Assembly: GCF_007995015.1 (NCBI RefSeq)
Contig: NZ_VORB01000004.1
Location: 1-64,000, forward strand
DNA from: Luteibaculum oceani
Lineage (GTDB): Bacteria > Bacteroidota > Bacteroidia > Flavobacteriales_D > Luteibaculaceae
Direction: 5' to 3'
Length of the DNA stretch: 64,000 nucleotides
In this document: positions 25,665 through 34,836 of the stretch, one piece after another
Numbering within the stretch: the first letter of the stretch is position 1
Layout of the letters: every line of letters starts with the position of its first letter
Translations under genes and position numbers: made by a program
Notes under the pieces: model-generated
What the model saw: only the letters and a program-made list of their open reading frames with translations
Told to the model about the DNA's origin: nothing
Database searches by the model: none

Positions 25665-26754
25665 TCGCGGCATTGGCTGATGCTCCTTCTCCTCCTAGTT
25701 TTTCCCTCAACTCCTCGTAATTGTTGAGCAAAGATTGGCGGTAGTCCTCCTTTAAAAGGTTGCTAAAATACTGCTCTAATTGATACGGTGTAAAGTCGTT
25801 TTGTATCAATTCTTTAACCACCTCCCTGTTCAAAACCAAATTAACGAGGCTTATGTATGGGATTTTAACCAGTCGTTTCGCTATTTGATAGGAAATATTC
25901 CCGCCTTTGTAGCAAACTACCTGGGGTACTTTAAATAACGCCGTTTCTAAAGTGGCAGTACCCGATGTAACAATTGCTGCATAAGAATGCTCAAGCAATC
26001 CATAGGTATCTCTTACCGCTTCAATTGGAGAATTTTGGGTGTATTGCGCATAAAATTCGTCTTCCTGAGAGGGTGCCTTAGCTAATACAAAAAGGTATTC
26101 TGGGTATTTTTTCTGAAGCGTTAAAAATTCGGGAAGCATTCTTTCAATTTCTTGCTTTCTACTTCCAGGTAAAACAGCTATGATCTTTTTATCGGAATCC
26201 AAATTCCATTTGGCCCGGAATTCAGCCTCCACGCCAGGGTTTCTACTAGCAATAGCATCAAGAAGTGGATGTCCAACAAAAGTGGCCTCCATATTGTGCT
26301 TGGCATAAAAATCCACCTCAAAGGGCAGGATGCAAAGCATTTTATCCACTGTGGTTTTTAACTTTTTTACTCTTCCTTCTTTCCAAGCCCATACCTGTGG
26401 TGATATGTAATACACCACCTTAATCCCGCGCTCTTTGGCCCAACTTGCGATACGCATATTAAAGCCGGGGTAATCAACTAGAATTATTAAATCGGGATTA
26501 AAATCTGATATCCAGCCTTTTACAAGCTTAAAATTTTTGGCTATAGTTCTGATATTGGCTATTACTTCGGCAAAGCCCATGAAAGCCATGGTTTTGTAGT
26601 GCTTCAAAATTTCAACACCTTGTTGCTCCATCAGCTCCCCGCCCAAACCTCTAAACTGAAGTTTTTCGCTTTGCTTATTTAAAGCCTTTACCAGGTTTGA
26701 TGCATGTAAGTCTCCCGAAGCCTCACCAGCGATTATAAAAATCTTTTCCCCCAC
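25639..26754 (-). CDS. lpxB: Lipid-A-disaccharide synthase LpxB
   Basis: A 371-aa inner-membrane-associated glycosyltransferase (GT19) that joins UDP-2,3-diacylglucosamine and lipid X to make the lipid A disaccharide. The N-terminal IIAGEASGDLHA motif and the central ISPQVWAWKEGRV and LPGSRKQEI stretches are diagnostic. A C-terminal VTSGTATLETAL segment is also typical. It begins with GTG (26754-26752), sharing one base with the TAG stop of the small upstream membrane gene (TAGTG). Length is normal. It shows that the organism makes lipopolysaccharide or lipooligosaccharide. Confidence 0.96.
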   Translation of the reverse strand: MGEKIFIIAGEASGDLHASNLVKALNKQSEKLQFRGLGGELMEQQGVEILKHYKTMAFMGFAEVIANIRTIAKNFKLVKGWISDFNPDLIILVDYPGFNMRIASWAKERGIKVVYYISPQVWAWKEGRVKKLKTTVDKMLCILPFEVDFYAKHNMEATFVGHPLLDAIASRNPGVEAEFRAKWNLDSDKKIIAVLPGSRKQEIERMLPEFLTLQKKYPEYLFVLAKAPSQEDEFYAQYTQNSPIEAVRDTYGLLEHSYAAIVTSGTATLETALFKVPQVVCYKGGNISYQIAKRLVKIPYISLVNLVLNREVVKELIQNDFTPYQLEQYFSNLLKEDYRQSLLNNYEELREKLGGEGASANAANEILHLLN

Positions 26755-27056
26755 TATACAACGTAGTTTATCAGCAACACGAAGGCAGCTAAAATGGTGG
26801 CAAAGATAACTCCATATGCATGTCTAAATTTACCCTTCCGGATAAATAAAAAGAAGGGAATGAGGTTAAATACCAGGGACAACTTTATCAGGTTAGCTTG
26901 CAACCCCTCTACTGCGGTAGCTTGCTGTAAAAAGTAAAGCGGAGCTTCTCCCCTTTGTATGCTGTATACTACCGAAATTGCAATTAATGCCACAAGAGGG
27001 CACACAATGCCCATTACAAAACCTATCCAGAAATGCTTTGAAAAATTAGATCTCAT
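26754..27056 (-). CDS. Small three-helix membrane protein (unknown)
   Basis: A 100-aa hydrophobic protein with three likely membrane helices (about residues 10-30, 57-72 and 81-98) and basic loops. I do not recognise a named family. It lies between surE and lpxB, overlapping surE by 11 bp and lpxB by 1 bp, so it is translated from the same message. Its conserved position suggests an envelope role, but nothing in the sequence proves that. Confidence 0.75.
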   Translation of the reverse strand: MRSNFSKHFWIGFVMGIVCPLVALIAISVVYSIQRGEAPLYFLQQATAVEGLQANLIKLSLVFNLIPFFLFIRKGKFRHAYGVIFATILAAFVLLINYVV

Positions 27057-27819
27057 AATTCCAGGTGTTTAGATTTGAAATTTCGTGATGTGCGGTTAAA
27101 TCAAATTGAGTAGGAACTACGGACACATAATTGTTATTCAATGCCCATATATCGGTATCGGTCCCCTTGTCTTTCCCTTCAAAAACTCCAGTAAGCCAAT
27201 AGTATTCTTTTCCGGACGGATCCAATCGCTTTTCGAAACTATCGCTCCAATGTGCTTCTGCCTGTCTACAAATTTTAATTCCTTTCAATTCGCTGGCTGG
27301 CACATCTGGAAAATTAACGTTAAGGCAAGTTTTATGTGGGAAATCTTCCTTTAACGCGTTCTCACACAGCTTTTTAATATAAGCACCTAAACCTGTAAAG
27401 TCAAGGTCGTACTGATAATTGGCATGAGAAAAACCAAGAGAAGGAACTCCCTCCATGGCACCTTCTACCGCTGCAGACATGGTTCCAGAATAAATAACAT
27501 TAATGGAGTTATTTGCACCGTGATTAATTCCACTAAGAATTAAATCGGGTTTGCGTGGCAAAACATGTGCAATTGCCAACTTAACACAATCTACGGGTGT
27601 CCCAGAACACATAAAAGCCTTTTTTACCTTTTTGTAGTAATCGGTAGGATGTAATCGAACAATATTTCCCACCGTAATGGCGTGTCCCATTCCACTCTGT
27701 GGTTTATCTGGAGCAACAACGTATACATCGCCCAATTCTTCGGCTACGGAAATAAGTGCCTTAATTCCTGGTGCAAAAATTCCATCGTCGTTGGTAACTA
27801 ATATTAAAGGTCTGGCCAT
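27046..27819 (-). CDS. surE: 5'/3'-nucleotidase SurE
   Basis: A 257-aa metal-dependent nucleotidase for 5' and 3' nucleoside monophosphates. The N-terminal ILVTNDDG motif (about residues 6-13) supplies the metal-binding Asp pair. PDKPQSGMGHAIT and LILSGINHGANN supply the other active-site residues. I set the start at 27819 because the protein then opens in the family manner (MARPLILVTNDDG); an in-frame ATG at 27840 would add seven residues. It heads the minus-strand run surE, membrane protein, lpxB, SpoIID protein, comEC and is divergent from the DUF4139 gene. Confidence 0.95.
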   Translation of the reverse strand: MARPLILVTNDDGIFAPGIKALISVAEELGDVYVVAPDKPQSGMGHAITVGNIVRLHPTDYYKKVKKAFMCSGTPVDCVKLAIAHVLPRKPDLILSGINHGANNSINVIYSGTMSAAVEGAMEGVPSLGFSHANYQYDLDFTGLGAYIKKLCENALKEDFPHKTCLNVNFPDVPASELKGIKICRQAEAHWSDSFEKRLDPSGKEYYWLTGVFEGKDKGTDTDIWALNNNYVSVVPTQFDLTAHHEISNLNTWNYEI

Positions 27820-27899
27820 GTTGCTTTGCTTTTGCCTCAAAAATCATAATTTCCGAACGAAATGCAGCCTTTTCTGCGTTTAAATGCAAAACCGATAAC

Positions 27900-29477
27900 A
27901 TGCAACTTAAATCTATTTTCTTATTAAGTCTATTAAGCATCTGTTTAACAGCTGTTTACGGACAAAACAAAAATTTAGACGCCCCCATTAAAGAAGTTCT
28001 AGTTTACCTCGAGGGTGCCGAAATCACTCGATCGGCAAAAGTTTCTTTAAGTCCTGGGCAAAATAATTTTGTGATTAAAGGAATTAGTGGTTTTGCCAAT
28101 CCCCAAAGCATACAACTTTCGGGATTAGGTAATGGAAAGATTAGTTACGTTAATATGGAGCGCGACTACTTATCCGACATTTCGGTTCCTGCGGATGTAC
28201 AAGGCCTATTAGAAAAGCATGATGAAACGGACTTTAAACTGGCTATTAGAAAACGCGTTCTAAACGCCTATAGTGAGGAAAAAAAGCTCATCCTCTCCAA
28301 TCAAAAGATTTTGGGAGAAGACAGCGATTTAAGCGTAGAAGATCTTGTTAAGCTTGCTGATTTATATAGAAATCGTCTCAAGGAGATTGAATTAAAAACC
28401 CTCGAAATATCTAGGGAAATTAGGGACCTTGAAAAGGAATTAAAAAAGGTCTCCAACCAACTTGGAAGCTGGAAAACACTGCCAGATCAAAGTCAGCAAG
28501 CCTTAGAAATCGGATTATACAGCAGCAGTGCCGCCAGCATAGATTTGGAAATAAAATATTTGGTTTACAACGCCAGATGGGAACCCACCTACGATGTTAT
28601 TGCTGGCAGCAACCAGTCTAAAATCAAATTGGTATACAAAGCTATGGTAAGCCAGCGCACTGGCGTTAATTGGGATAATGTTCAACTTAACTTTAGCACA
28701 GGTACACCAACAGTGGGAGCATTTTTACCGGAGCTGTATCCAGACTATGTAGAGATAATTAAAAACCAACCGGTAACCGCCCGCGCTGCTTACAACAAAA
28801 TGGAGTTAGCAGCAGACATGGAAATGGTTGAAGAGGAAGGCTTGTATAGAAAAACTTCAAGGGCTGCTGGCAATGTAAACACCTATTTTGAAACCAGTGG
28901 TAAACACAGCATTGCGAGTTTTAGCAAAGGGATTGCGGTTGGATTAAGCGAATTAGATTTAAACGCCGAAATGGAATATTTAGCCGTACCTAAAGTAAGC
29001 AACGAAGCCTATTTAGCTGCTATGGTTGGCGGGTTTGAGTCAGAAGCCCTTTTGCCAGGAAACGCAAGAATGTATTACGAGGGAACCCTATCGGGAAGCT
29101 CCTACATTAACCCCTTGGCTACCGATGAAAAATTAAAATTATCACTTGGTCGTGACCCGCAAATAGCGGTAAGTAGAAAGTCGGTACTAGACCGAAGTAA
29201 AGAAGGTAACTTAATCTCTTCCAATAGAAAGTCCTTTCACTACCAAATTCAACTGAAAAACAATAAGGGTAAGGCGATACAGATTAAAGTGCTTGACCAA
29301 ATTCCGCTGAGTAGAAATCAAGAAGTAGAAGTTATTACCGAGGATATTAGTGGTGCATCCTTGAACAAGGATACTGGTGAATTAACTTGGAATATTAATT
29401 TAGGGCCCTCGGAAAGCAAAACGCTTAACCTTAAATACTACATCAAGTTCCCGAAAGGGGAAAAAATAAACCGCTAG
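27900..29477 (+). CDS. DUF4139/MuiA-family exported protein
   Basis: A 525-aa protein with a signal peptide (residues 1-21, ending VYGQ). The N-terminal part (about 30-130) resembles DUF4140 (KEVLVYLEGAEITRSAKV), then a coiled-coil (about 150-190) and the DUF4139 region (LEIKYLVYNARWEPTYDV, later LKYYIKFPKGEK at the end). This matches the family called mucoidy inhibitor A, whose biochemical role is unclear. It probably sits in the periplasm or at the outer membrane. The antiporter gene follows after 7 bp. Confidence 0.88.
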   Translation: MQLKSIFLLSLLSICLTAVYGQNKNLDAPIKEVLVYLEGAEITRSAKVSLSPGQNNFVIKGISGFANPQSIQLSGLGNGKISYVNMERDYLSDISVPADVQGLLEKHDETDFKLAIRKRVLNAYSEEKKLILSNQKILGEDSDLSVEDLVKLADLYRNRLKEIELKTLEISREIRDLEKELKKVSNQLGSWKTLPDQSQQALEIGLYSSSAASIDLEIKYLVYNARWEPTYDVIAGSNQSKIKLVYKAMVSQRTGVNWDNVQLNFSTGTPTVGAFLPELYPDYVEIIKNQPVTARAAYNKMELAADMEMVEEEGLYRKTSRAAGNVNTYFETSGKHSIASFSKGIAVGLSELDLNAEMEYLAVPKVSNEAYLAAMVGGFESEALLPGNARMYYEGTLSGSSYINPLATDEKLKLSLGRDPQIAVSRKSVLDRSKEGNLISSNRKSFHYQIQLKNNKGKAIQIKVLDQIPLSRNQEVEVITEDISGASLNKDTGELTWNINLGPSESKTLNLKYYIKFPKGEKINR

Positions 29478-29484
29478 TTCCGCC

Positions 29485-31377
29485 GTGAAAAACATATTTG
29501 CTGTCCTAATTACATTTATCTCTGTACTATGCTGTACGGGCGTTAAGGCTCAAGAAAATGTAAAATTTCCAGAGTTTATCATTCAAGAAATACCCTTTGA
29601 AGTAGAAATTTCTGGAATTGACAGTGCAGCGGTTTATCACGGTGACAAAAATCTTGGAACTTTCGTCGGAAAGGAACCCATAGAAATTACCCTAACAACT
29701 GATAAAAAAAACATTGCACCATTAACTATCAATGGTAATCAATATTTATGCGAAACGAATGCTATCCCCTTATGGTTAAGCATTGTACCGCCCATGGTAG
29801 CCATTGTATTGGCACTCATATTTAAAGAAGTAGTTTCTTCCTTACTTCTAGGGATACTCTTTGGATCTATGATAATGGGAGCGTACAGCGGTGGTTTTTC
29901 CGGTGCTCTTGGCGGTTTTTTTGCCATCAGTGGTAATTATTTGATCGACGCGTTAAACGATAGCGGTCACTTATCGGTAATTGTCTTTTCGGTATTAATA
30001 GGTGGAATTGTAACTGTAATTTCCAAAAATGGAGGTATGGCAGCATTGGTTGGAAAAATTTCAAAGAAAGCTACCAGTGCAAAAAAGGGCCAAATGGCAA
30101 CCTACTTTTTGGGGGTATCTATATTTTTCGATGATTATGCCAACACTTTGGTAGTAGGAAATACCATGCGGCCTATTACCGACAAATTGAAAATTTCAAG
30201 GGAAAAACTCGCCTATCTAGTGGATTCCACTGCCGCTCCGGTTGCAGCAATAGCTTTTGTAACCACATGGATTGGCGCCGAATTGGGTTATATAAAAGAC
30301 GGATTAAACTCTGTGGCCTTAACACCCGGCCTTGAGAACTTAACTCCCTATTCCATTTTCCTGAGCAGTTTATCCTACTCTTTCTATCCCATCCTAACCC
30401 TGATTTTCATGTTTTTCTTAATCCGTAGTGGAAAGGATTTTGGGACCATGCACACGGCGGAAACTTTGGCAAGAACTGGGGATTATAACCTAGATCAGCG
30501 CAGCGGAGAAAAATCCAGTGAGTTGGAACATTACACTGCAAAAGAGGGTGTTAAATCAAGTGGATGGTACGCACTTATCCCCATCCTAATTATTGTTTTT
30601 GGAACCCTTTTAGGACTGGTTTATACAGGCTTTTCCCCTGAAATATGGAGTGGCGATTTAGGCTTTTGGCGCAAGGTGTCTGCTACCATAGGTAATTCAG
30701 ATTCATACCAGGCGCTGCTATGGAGTTCTTTTACCGCATTGGTTGTAGCCGTTCTAATGTCCATTATTGGTAAAAAGCTTAACCTAGAGGAATCGGTGAA
30801 TTCAGCTGTTAACGGTTTCAAGGGGATGCTTGATGCGGTTATCATTCTTATCCTTGCTTGGTCGCTTGCCGAGGTAACGGAGCAAATGCATACAGCAGAT
30901 TTTCTAACTGGATTACTAAGTGGAAATGTGGATATGGCATGGATTCCAGCCATTACTTTTGTTTTAAGTGCAGTAGTTGCATTTTCAACAGGTTCTTCAT
31001 GGGGAACCATGGCGATAATGTTTCCATTAAGCATACCTGCCTTGCTAACGTTGGGAGTAGAAAGCGGAGCTGCAGCCAGCGAATTCTTGCCCATTTTCTA
31101 CAATGGAGTTGCTTGTGTATTAGCGGGAGCCGTTCTAGGTGATCATTGTTCTCCAATTTCCGACACAACCATTCTAAGTTCTCTTGCAACGAGGTGTAAT
31201 CACATCGCCCACGTTAGAACTCAACTTCCCTATGCGCTAACAGTTGGAGGTACGGCCTTATTAATAGGAATTATACCTGCGGCTTTTGGAGTGCCATCGT
31301 GGATTTGTTTTGCTGTTGCGATAGCTGTTTTGCTGGGCGTAATAAAATTCCTGGGGAAGCCTGTTCCACAATCCTAA
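29485..31377 (+). CDS. NhaC-family Na+/H+ antiporter with exported N-terminal domain
   Basis: A 630-aa transporter. The C-terminal 530 residues are an NhaC-type antiporter core with about 11 hydrophobic helices and typical stretches FFDDYANTLVVG, LVDSTAAPVAAIAF, FSTGSSWGTMAIMFP and LGDHCSPISDTT. These transporters exchange sodium for protons; some carry other cations or amino acids. The N-terminal 90 residues are unusual: a signal-like segment ending in KAQ, then a small hydrophilic domain before the first helix. The start is a GTG at 29485; no upstream alternative is better. It is 7 bp downstream of the DUF4139 gene. Confidence 0.88.
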   Translation: MKNIFAVLITFISVLCCTGVKAQENVKFPEFIIQEIPFEVEISGIDSAAVYHGDKNLGTFVGKEPIEITLTTDKKNIAPLTINGNQYLCETNAIPLWLSIVPPMVAIVLALIFKEVVSSLLLGILFGSMIMGAYSGGFSGALGGFFAISGNYLIDALNDSGHLSVIVFSVLIGGIVTVISKNGGMAALVGKISKKATSAKKGQMATYFLGVSIFFDDYANTLVVGNTMRPITDKLKISREKLAYLVDSTAAPVAAIAFVTTWIGAELGYIKDGLNSVALTPGLENLTPYSIFLSSLSYSFYPILTLIFMFFLIRSGKDFGTMHTAETLARTGDYNLDQRSGEKSSELEHYTAKEGVKSSGWYALIPILIIVFGTLLGLVYTGFSPEIWSGDLGFWRKVSATIGNSDSYQALLWSSFTALVVAVLMSIIGKKLNLEESVNSAVNGFKGMLDAVIILILAWSLAEVTEQMHTADFLTGLLSGNVDMAWIPAITFVLSAVVAFSTGSSWGTMAIMFPLSIPALLTLGVESGAAASEFLPIFYNGVACVLAGAVLGDHCSPISDTTILSSLATRCNHIAHVRTQLPYALTVGGTALLIGIIPAAFGVPSWICFAVAIAVLLGVIKFLGKPVPQS

Positions 31378-31481
31378 CCCAACGAAAAATAGGAACTATT
31401 TAAAGGGCTTAACATCTATTTTATCCATGGCTAAAAACTGTGAGGTAAATTAGTCGTTATCATTAGGCAAACTCCTTAATC

Positions 31482-33833
31482 TTGATCCGACTACTACTGT
31501 ACCTCATTGTAATTTTATTGGCCATACCCGATGTATCATGGGGTCAGGAGTACGTTGTGGGTTCTATATCTGGACCTCAGGGCAAATTGATTGGAGCCAA
31601 TGTGTTCTGGAAATCATCGAATAAAGGTAGTATCAGTAATGAAGTAGGAAATTTTAAGATTAAGTTCAACGGTCCCGATAGTCTTTGTTTCCGATATATT
31701 GGATACAAAAGTATCTGTGTATGGGTTCCTAAGCCAAGCACCGTAAATATTAAACTAAAGGAGAGTGCAATAACTACTGATGAAGTAGTAATCACTGGAG
31801 CCAAAAGCGATCTTACGCGTGGCACCCAAATGAGTACTCAAACGATGAGCTTACAGCAAATCGAAGAACTCCCTTCATTTTTGGGTGAAGTGGATATTTT
31901 AAAAAGCATACAATTGTTACCTGGTGTTCAATCGGCAGGTGAAGGAAATTCAGGATTTTACGTTCGCGGTGGAGGGCCCGATCAAAATTTAATCCTTCTG
32001 GATAAAGCCCCTGTGTATAACGCTTCCCACCTTTTAGGACTGTTTTCCATATTTAATCATCAAGCCATAGGCGATCCAACTTTAATAAAAGGTGGTATGC
32101 CGGCTCGATTTGGGAATAGGCTGGCCAGTGTGTTAGAAATTCCAACTAAAAACGGGAACTTTAATAAGCACGAATTTGGTGGAGGCATTGGCTTGGTTGC
32201 AAGCCGACTTTATGCTTCGGGCCCTATTCTAAAGGATAAAGTATCCTATTTAATTACCGGACGAAGAACCTACATTGATGCTTTAGCGGCTCCCTTCATT
32301 CCCGACGATTCTCAGGCAAAGGGTTCGGCCTACTATTTTTACGACCTCAACGCTCAGATAAGTGCTAAACTCAGCGATAATGACCAGGTAAAAGTGGGTT
32401 TTTACTTGGGTGATGATGTTTTCAAGTTCCTTAATAAAGGATCGGACATCAGTTTAAGAATACCGTGGGGCAACCTTGTTCTTCAAGGGATTTACAATAG
32501 AAAATTCTCCAATAAGCTTAATGCAGACTTTTATGCTTATTACGATCAATACCAGTTTGCTCTTCAGTCTCAGTTCGACCAATTCGTTATTGGCGTTTCC
32601 TCTGAGATAAATGATTACAGTCTTGGTTCGGACTGGACTTTCCTTCCAAATTCAAATCATTTGGTAAAATTTGGCGTTCAATTAAGTAGAAACAAATACC
32701 TGCCATCTTTTGCAGAGGCAAGTTCTGGAGAAACGGATTTCGATACCGGAGAAAAGAATTACCTACACTCCAATCAGTATGCCGCATACATCCAGGATGA
32801 GTGGATTATTTCCCCAATTTTTACGGTAAATATCGGATTGAGATATTCCCTTTTCCAACACTTAGGACCCTATATACGGTACGATCAACGAGGTGAAAAC
32901 GAACTACCTATCATAAGAAGATTTGGCAAGGGGTACATAATTAAAACCTACGATGGCCTAGAACCAAGGTTGGCAGCTAAATACAGCTTAACCGAAAACT
33001 CTGCACTTAAAGCCTCTTTCACGCAAAATTATCAGTATCTCCACCTGGCTTCCATATCACCAGTTTCGCTGCCAACAGACATCTGGATACCCTCAACTAG
33101 CAGAATTAAACCGCAAAACGGACAACAATACGCCTTGGGTTACTTCCATGAACTATCCGCTATTCAGTCTCAATTTTCCATAGAGACTTACTACAAAAGC
33201 ATGAAAAACTTGGTGGAGTACAAAGACAATGTTAACCCAGAAGATAACCTCAACGACAATGTAGACAACCAATTAATCCAAGGGAAAGGGTACTCCTATG
33301 GTGTGGAATTTTACTTCAAGAAAAAAGCAGGGAAATTTAATGGATGGATTGGCTACACTTGGAGCAGAACACGGAGAATTTTTGAGGAACTAAATGAGGG
33401 AAGATCCTTTCCCGCTAAATATGATAGGACCCATGACCTTTCTTTAGCGGCAACCTATCAAGCCAGCAAAAAATGGACTTTCGGCGCAAACTTTGTTTTT
33501 GGAACGGGCAATGCTATTAGCCTTCCTACCACCCGATATTTCAGCTTTTTAGATGGTAGGGTACTAGGTGTATATAAAGATCGAAATAGCTTTAGAATGC
33601 CCAATTATCACCGCTTCGATATTAGTGCCACGCTTAGACCTAAGAAAAACGAAAATCGCAAGTATCAATCTTGGTGGGTATTCTCATTATACAATGTTTA
33701 TTCACGCCAAAACCCCTATTTCCTTTATTTCGATGCAGAGGGAACATTGGGTTCAAACGATTTAAAATTAACAGCTAAACAGGTTTCACTATTTCCAATA
33801 TTACCTTCAGTTACATGGAATTTCGCATTTTAA
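31482..33833 (+). CDS. TonB-dependent outer-membrane receptor (DUF4249-associated), second copy
   Basis: A 783-aa outer-membrane transporter, paralogous to the receptor at 6653-8956. It begins with TTG: the first codons give a signal peptide (MIRLLLYLIVILLAIPDVSWGQ). A carboxypeptidase-like domain spans about 25-95 and the plug follows, with GVQSAGEGNSGFYVRGGGPD and QNLILLDKAPVYN. The barrel ends in WNFAF. Shared plug phrases with the other copy (IQ-x-A-G-x-G, VRGGxPDQNLILLD, YNxxHxxGLFSxFN) show common descent, but the barrels differ. It has the same 19-nt overlap with its DUF4249 partner as the first pair. The ligand is unknown. Confidence 0.92.
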   Translation: MIRLLLYLIVILLAIPDVSWGQEYVVGSISGPQGKLIGANVFWKSSNKGSISNEVGNFKIKFNGPDSLCFRYIGYKSICVWVPKPSTVNIKLKESAITTDEVVITGAKSDLTRGTQMSTQTMSLQQIEELPSFLGEVDILKSIQLLPGVQSAGEGNSGFYVRGGGPDQNLILLDKAPVYNASHLLGLFSIFNHQAIGDPTLIKGGMPARFGNRLASVLEIPTKNGNFNKHEFGGGIGLVASRLYASGPILKDKVSYLITGRRTYIDALAAPFIPDDSQAKGSAYYFYDLNAQISAKLSDNDQVKVGFYLGDDVFKFLNKGSDISLRIPWGNLVLQGIYNRKFSNKLNADFYAYYDQYQFALQSQFDQFVIGVSSEINDYSLGSDWTFLPNSNHLVKFGVQLSRNKYLPSFAEASSGETDFDTGEKNYLHSNQYAAYIQDEWIISPIFTVNIGLRYSLFQHLGPYIRYDQRGENELPIIRRFGKGYIIKTYDGLEPRLAAKYSLTENSALKASFTQNYQYLHLASISPVSLPTDIWIPSTSRIKPQNGQQYALGYFHELSAIQSQFSIETYYKSMKNLVEYKDNVNPEDNLNDNVDNQLIQGKGYSYGVEFYFKKKAGKFNGWIGYTWSRTRRIFEELNEGRSFPAKYDRTHDLSLAATYQASKKWTFGANFVFGTGNAISLPTTRYFSFLDGRVLGVYKDRNSFRMPNYHRFDISATLRPKKNENRKYQSWWVFSLYNVYSRQNPYFLYFDAEGTLGSNDLKLTAKQVSLFPILPSVTWNFAF

Positions 33834-34792
33834 AATACGCTTTGGTAGCCACACTGCTACTATCCTGTGAGAAGGAAATTTTTGTGGATTTGCCTCCAGA
33901 TCCAACCAAGATTGTGGTGGAAGGTCAAATAGAGGATGGCGGATTACCCATCTTACTGCTGTCAGAAAGTCAAGCCTTTTTCCAACCTGTAGATGTAGAG
34001 TCTGTTTCGAAAACCATAATTAACGATGCAAAGGTTAGAATGGTGATTAATGAAGGGGATACCATTCCATTAAGATCTTTTTGCTCGGGAGACCTACCCG
34101 ATACGCTGCGCATCATTTTGGCAAGGCAAAGTGGGTTAGAATTTTTAGCAAACCCGGAGTCTGATATATGCATATACACCAGTCTGGACCAACGCGCAAG
34201 AGGAAAAATAAATAGTCGTTACGAGTTACTTATAAATGCTAGGGGGCAGTTTATTAAATCGAAAACGCAAATTCCTCCACCCGTTGCTTTAGACTCTTTG
34301 TGGTATAAAAAAGATGGCGCAAGAGATAGCTTGGGTTTTATTTGGGCTACGCTTTCCGATCCTGCTAATAAGTACAACGCCTACCGCTGGTTTGCACAGC
34401 GAATCAATCAATATACCTACGGCCCAAATAAGGGCGAAACTAAGGACCCTTTCCCAATTGCCCCATTTGGATCGGCATTTGAGGATGAATTCTTTGATGG
34501 ATTAAGCTTTGACTTTGTATATAATAGAGGAACTTATCCAGGTTCCACTAAAAACGATGATCAAGACATAGAAGCAGGATATTTTAAAGAAGGCGACACC
34601 ATTTTGGTAAAATTCACAACCATTGACGAAAGTGCCTTTCAATACTTTAGATCTTATTACACCGCAATAGGAAATACAGGAAGTCCATTTGCAACCCCAA
34701 CCAACATAAAAACCAATGTAGATGGGGGATTGGGAGTATGGGTGGGTTACGGTGTAGCCACCGATACGCTGGTCGCAGTCGATTTAGAATAA
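33815..34792 (+). CDS. DUF4249 family surface lipoprotein, second copy
   Basis: A 325-aa predicted lipoprotein with a lipobox LLLSC (Cys18) followed by EKEIFVDLPPDPTKIVVEG, the DUF4249 opening. The body is predicted mainly beta. It starts within the last 19 nt of the receptor gene. Compared with the copy at 8938 the N-terminal pattern is shared (CEK, then a PxxxxVVxGxI strand), but the rest is strongly diverged, so the two pairs probably handle different ligands. The trxB promoter begins 19 bp after its stop. Confidence 0.87.
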   Translation: MEFRILKYALVATLLLSCEKEIFVDLPPDPTKIVVEGQIEDGGLPILLLSESQAFFQPVDVESVSKTIINDAKVRMVINEGDTIPLRSFCSGDLPDTLRIILARQSGLEFLANPESDICIYTSLDQRARGKINSRYELLINARGQFIKSKTQIPPPVALDSLWYKKDGARDSLGFIWATLSDPANKYNAYRWFAQRINQYTYGPNKGETKDPFPIAPFGSAFEDEFFDGLSFDFVYNRGTYPGSTKNDDQDIEAGYFKEGDTILVKFTTIDESAFQYFRSYYTAIGNTGSPFATPTNIKTNVDGGLGVWVGYGVATDTLVAVDLE

Positions 34793-34810
34793 ATTATCAT
34801 CGCTAAGCCT

Positions 34811-34818
34811 TACATTTG
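34811..34818 (+). promoter_or_regulatory. -7 promoter element for trxB
   Basis: TACATTTG matches the Bacteroidota -7 consensus and ends 18 bp before the trxB ATG at 34837. This is why I reject a longer trxB start at a TTG (34816) lying inside the element. A -33 TTTG is not clear. Confidence 0.55.
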
Positions 34819-34836
34819 CCAAAATTTTTTTCTGGA

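Noticed and set aside
30621-31094. 157-codon minus-strand open frame within the NhaC gene
   Set aside because: Antisense shadow of a clearly coding membrane-protein frame.
34816-34836. TTG start giving a longer TrxB
   Set aside because: The TTG is part of a -7 promoter element; the ATG at 34837 gives the normal TrxB N-terminus.
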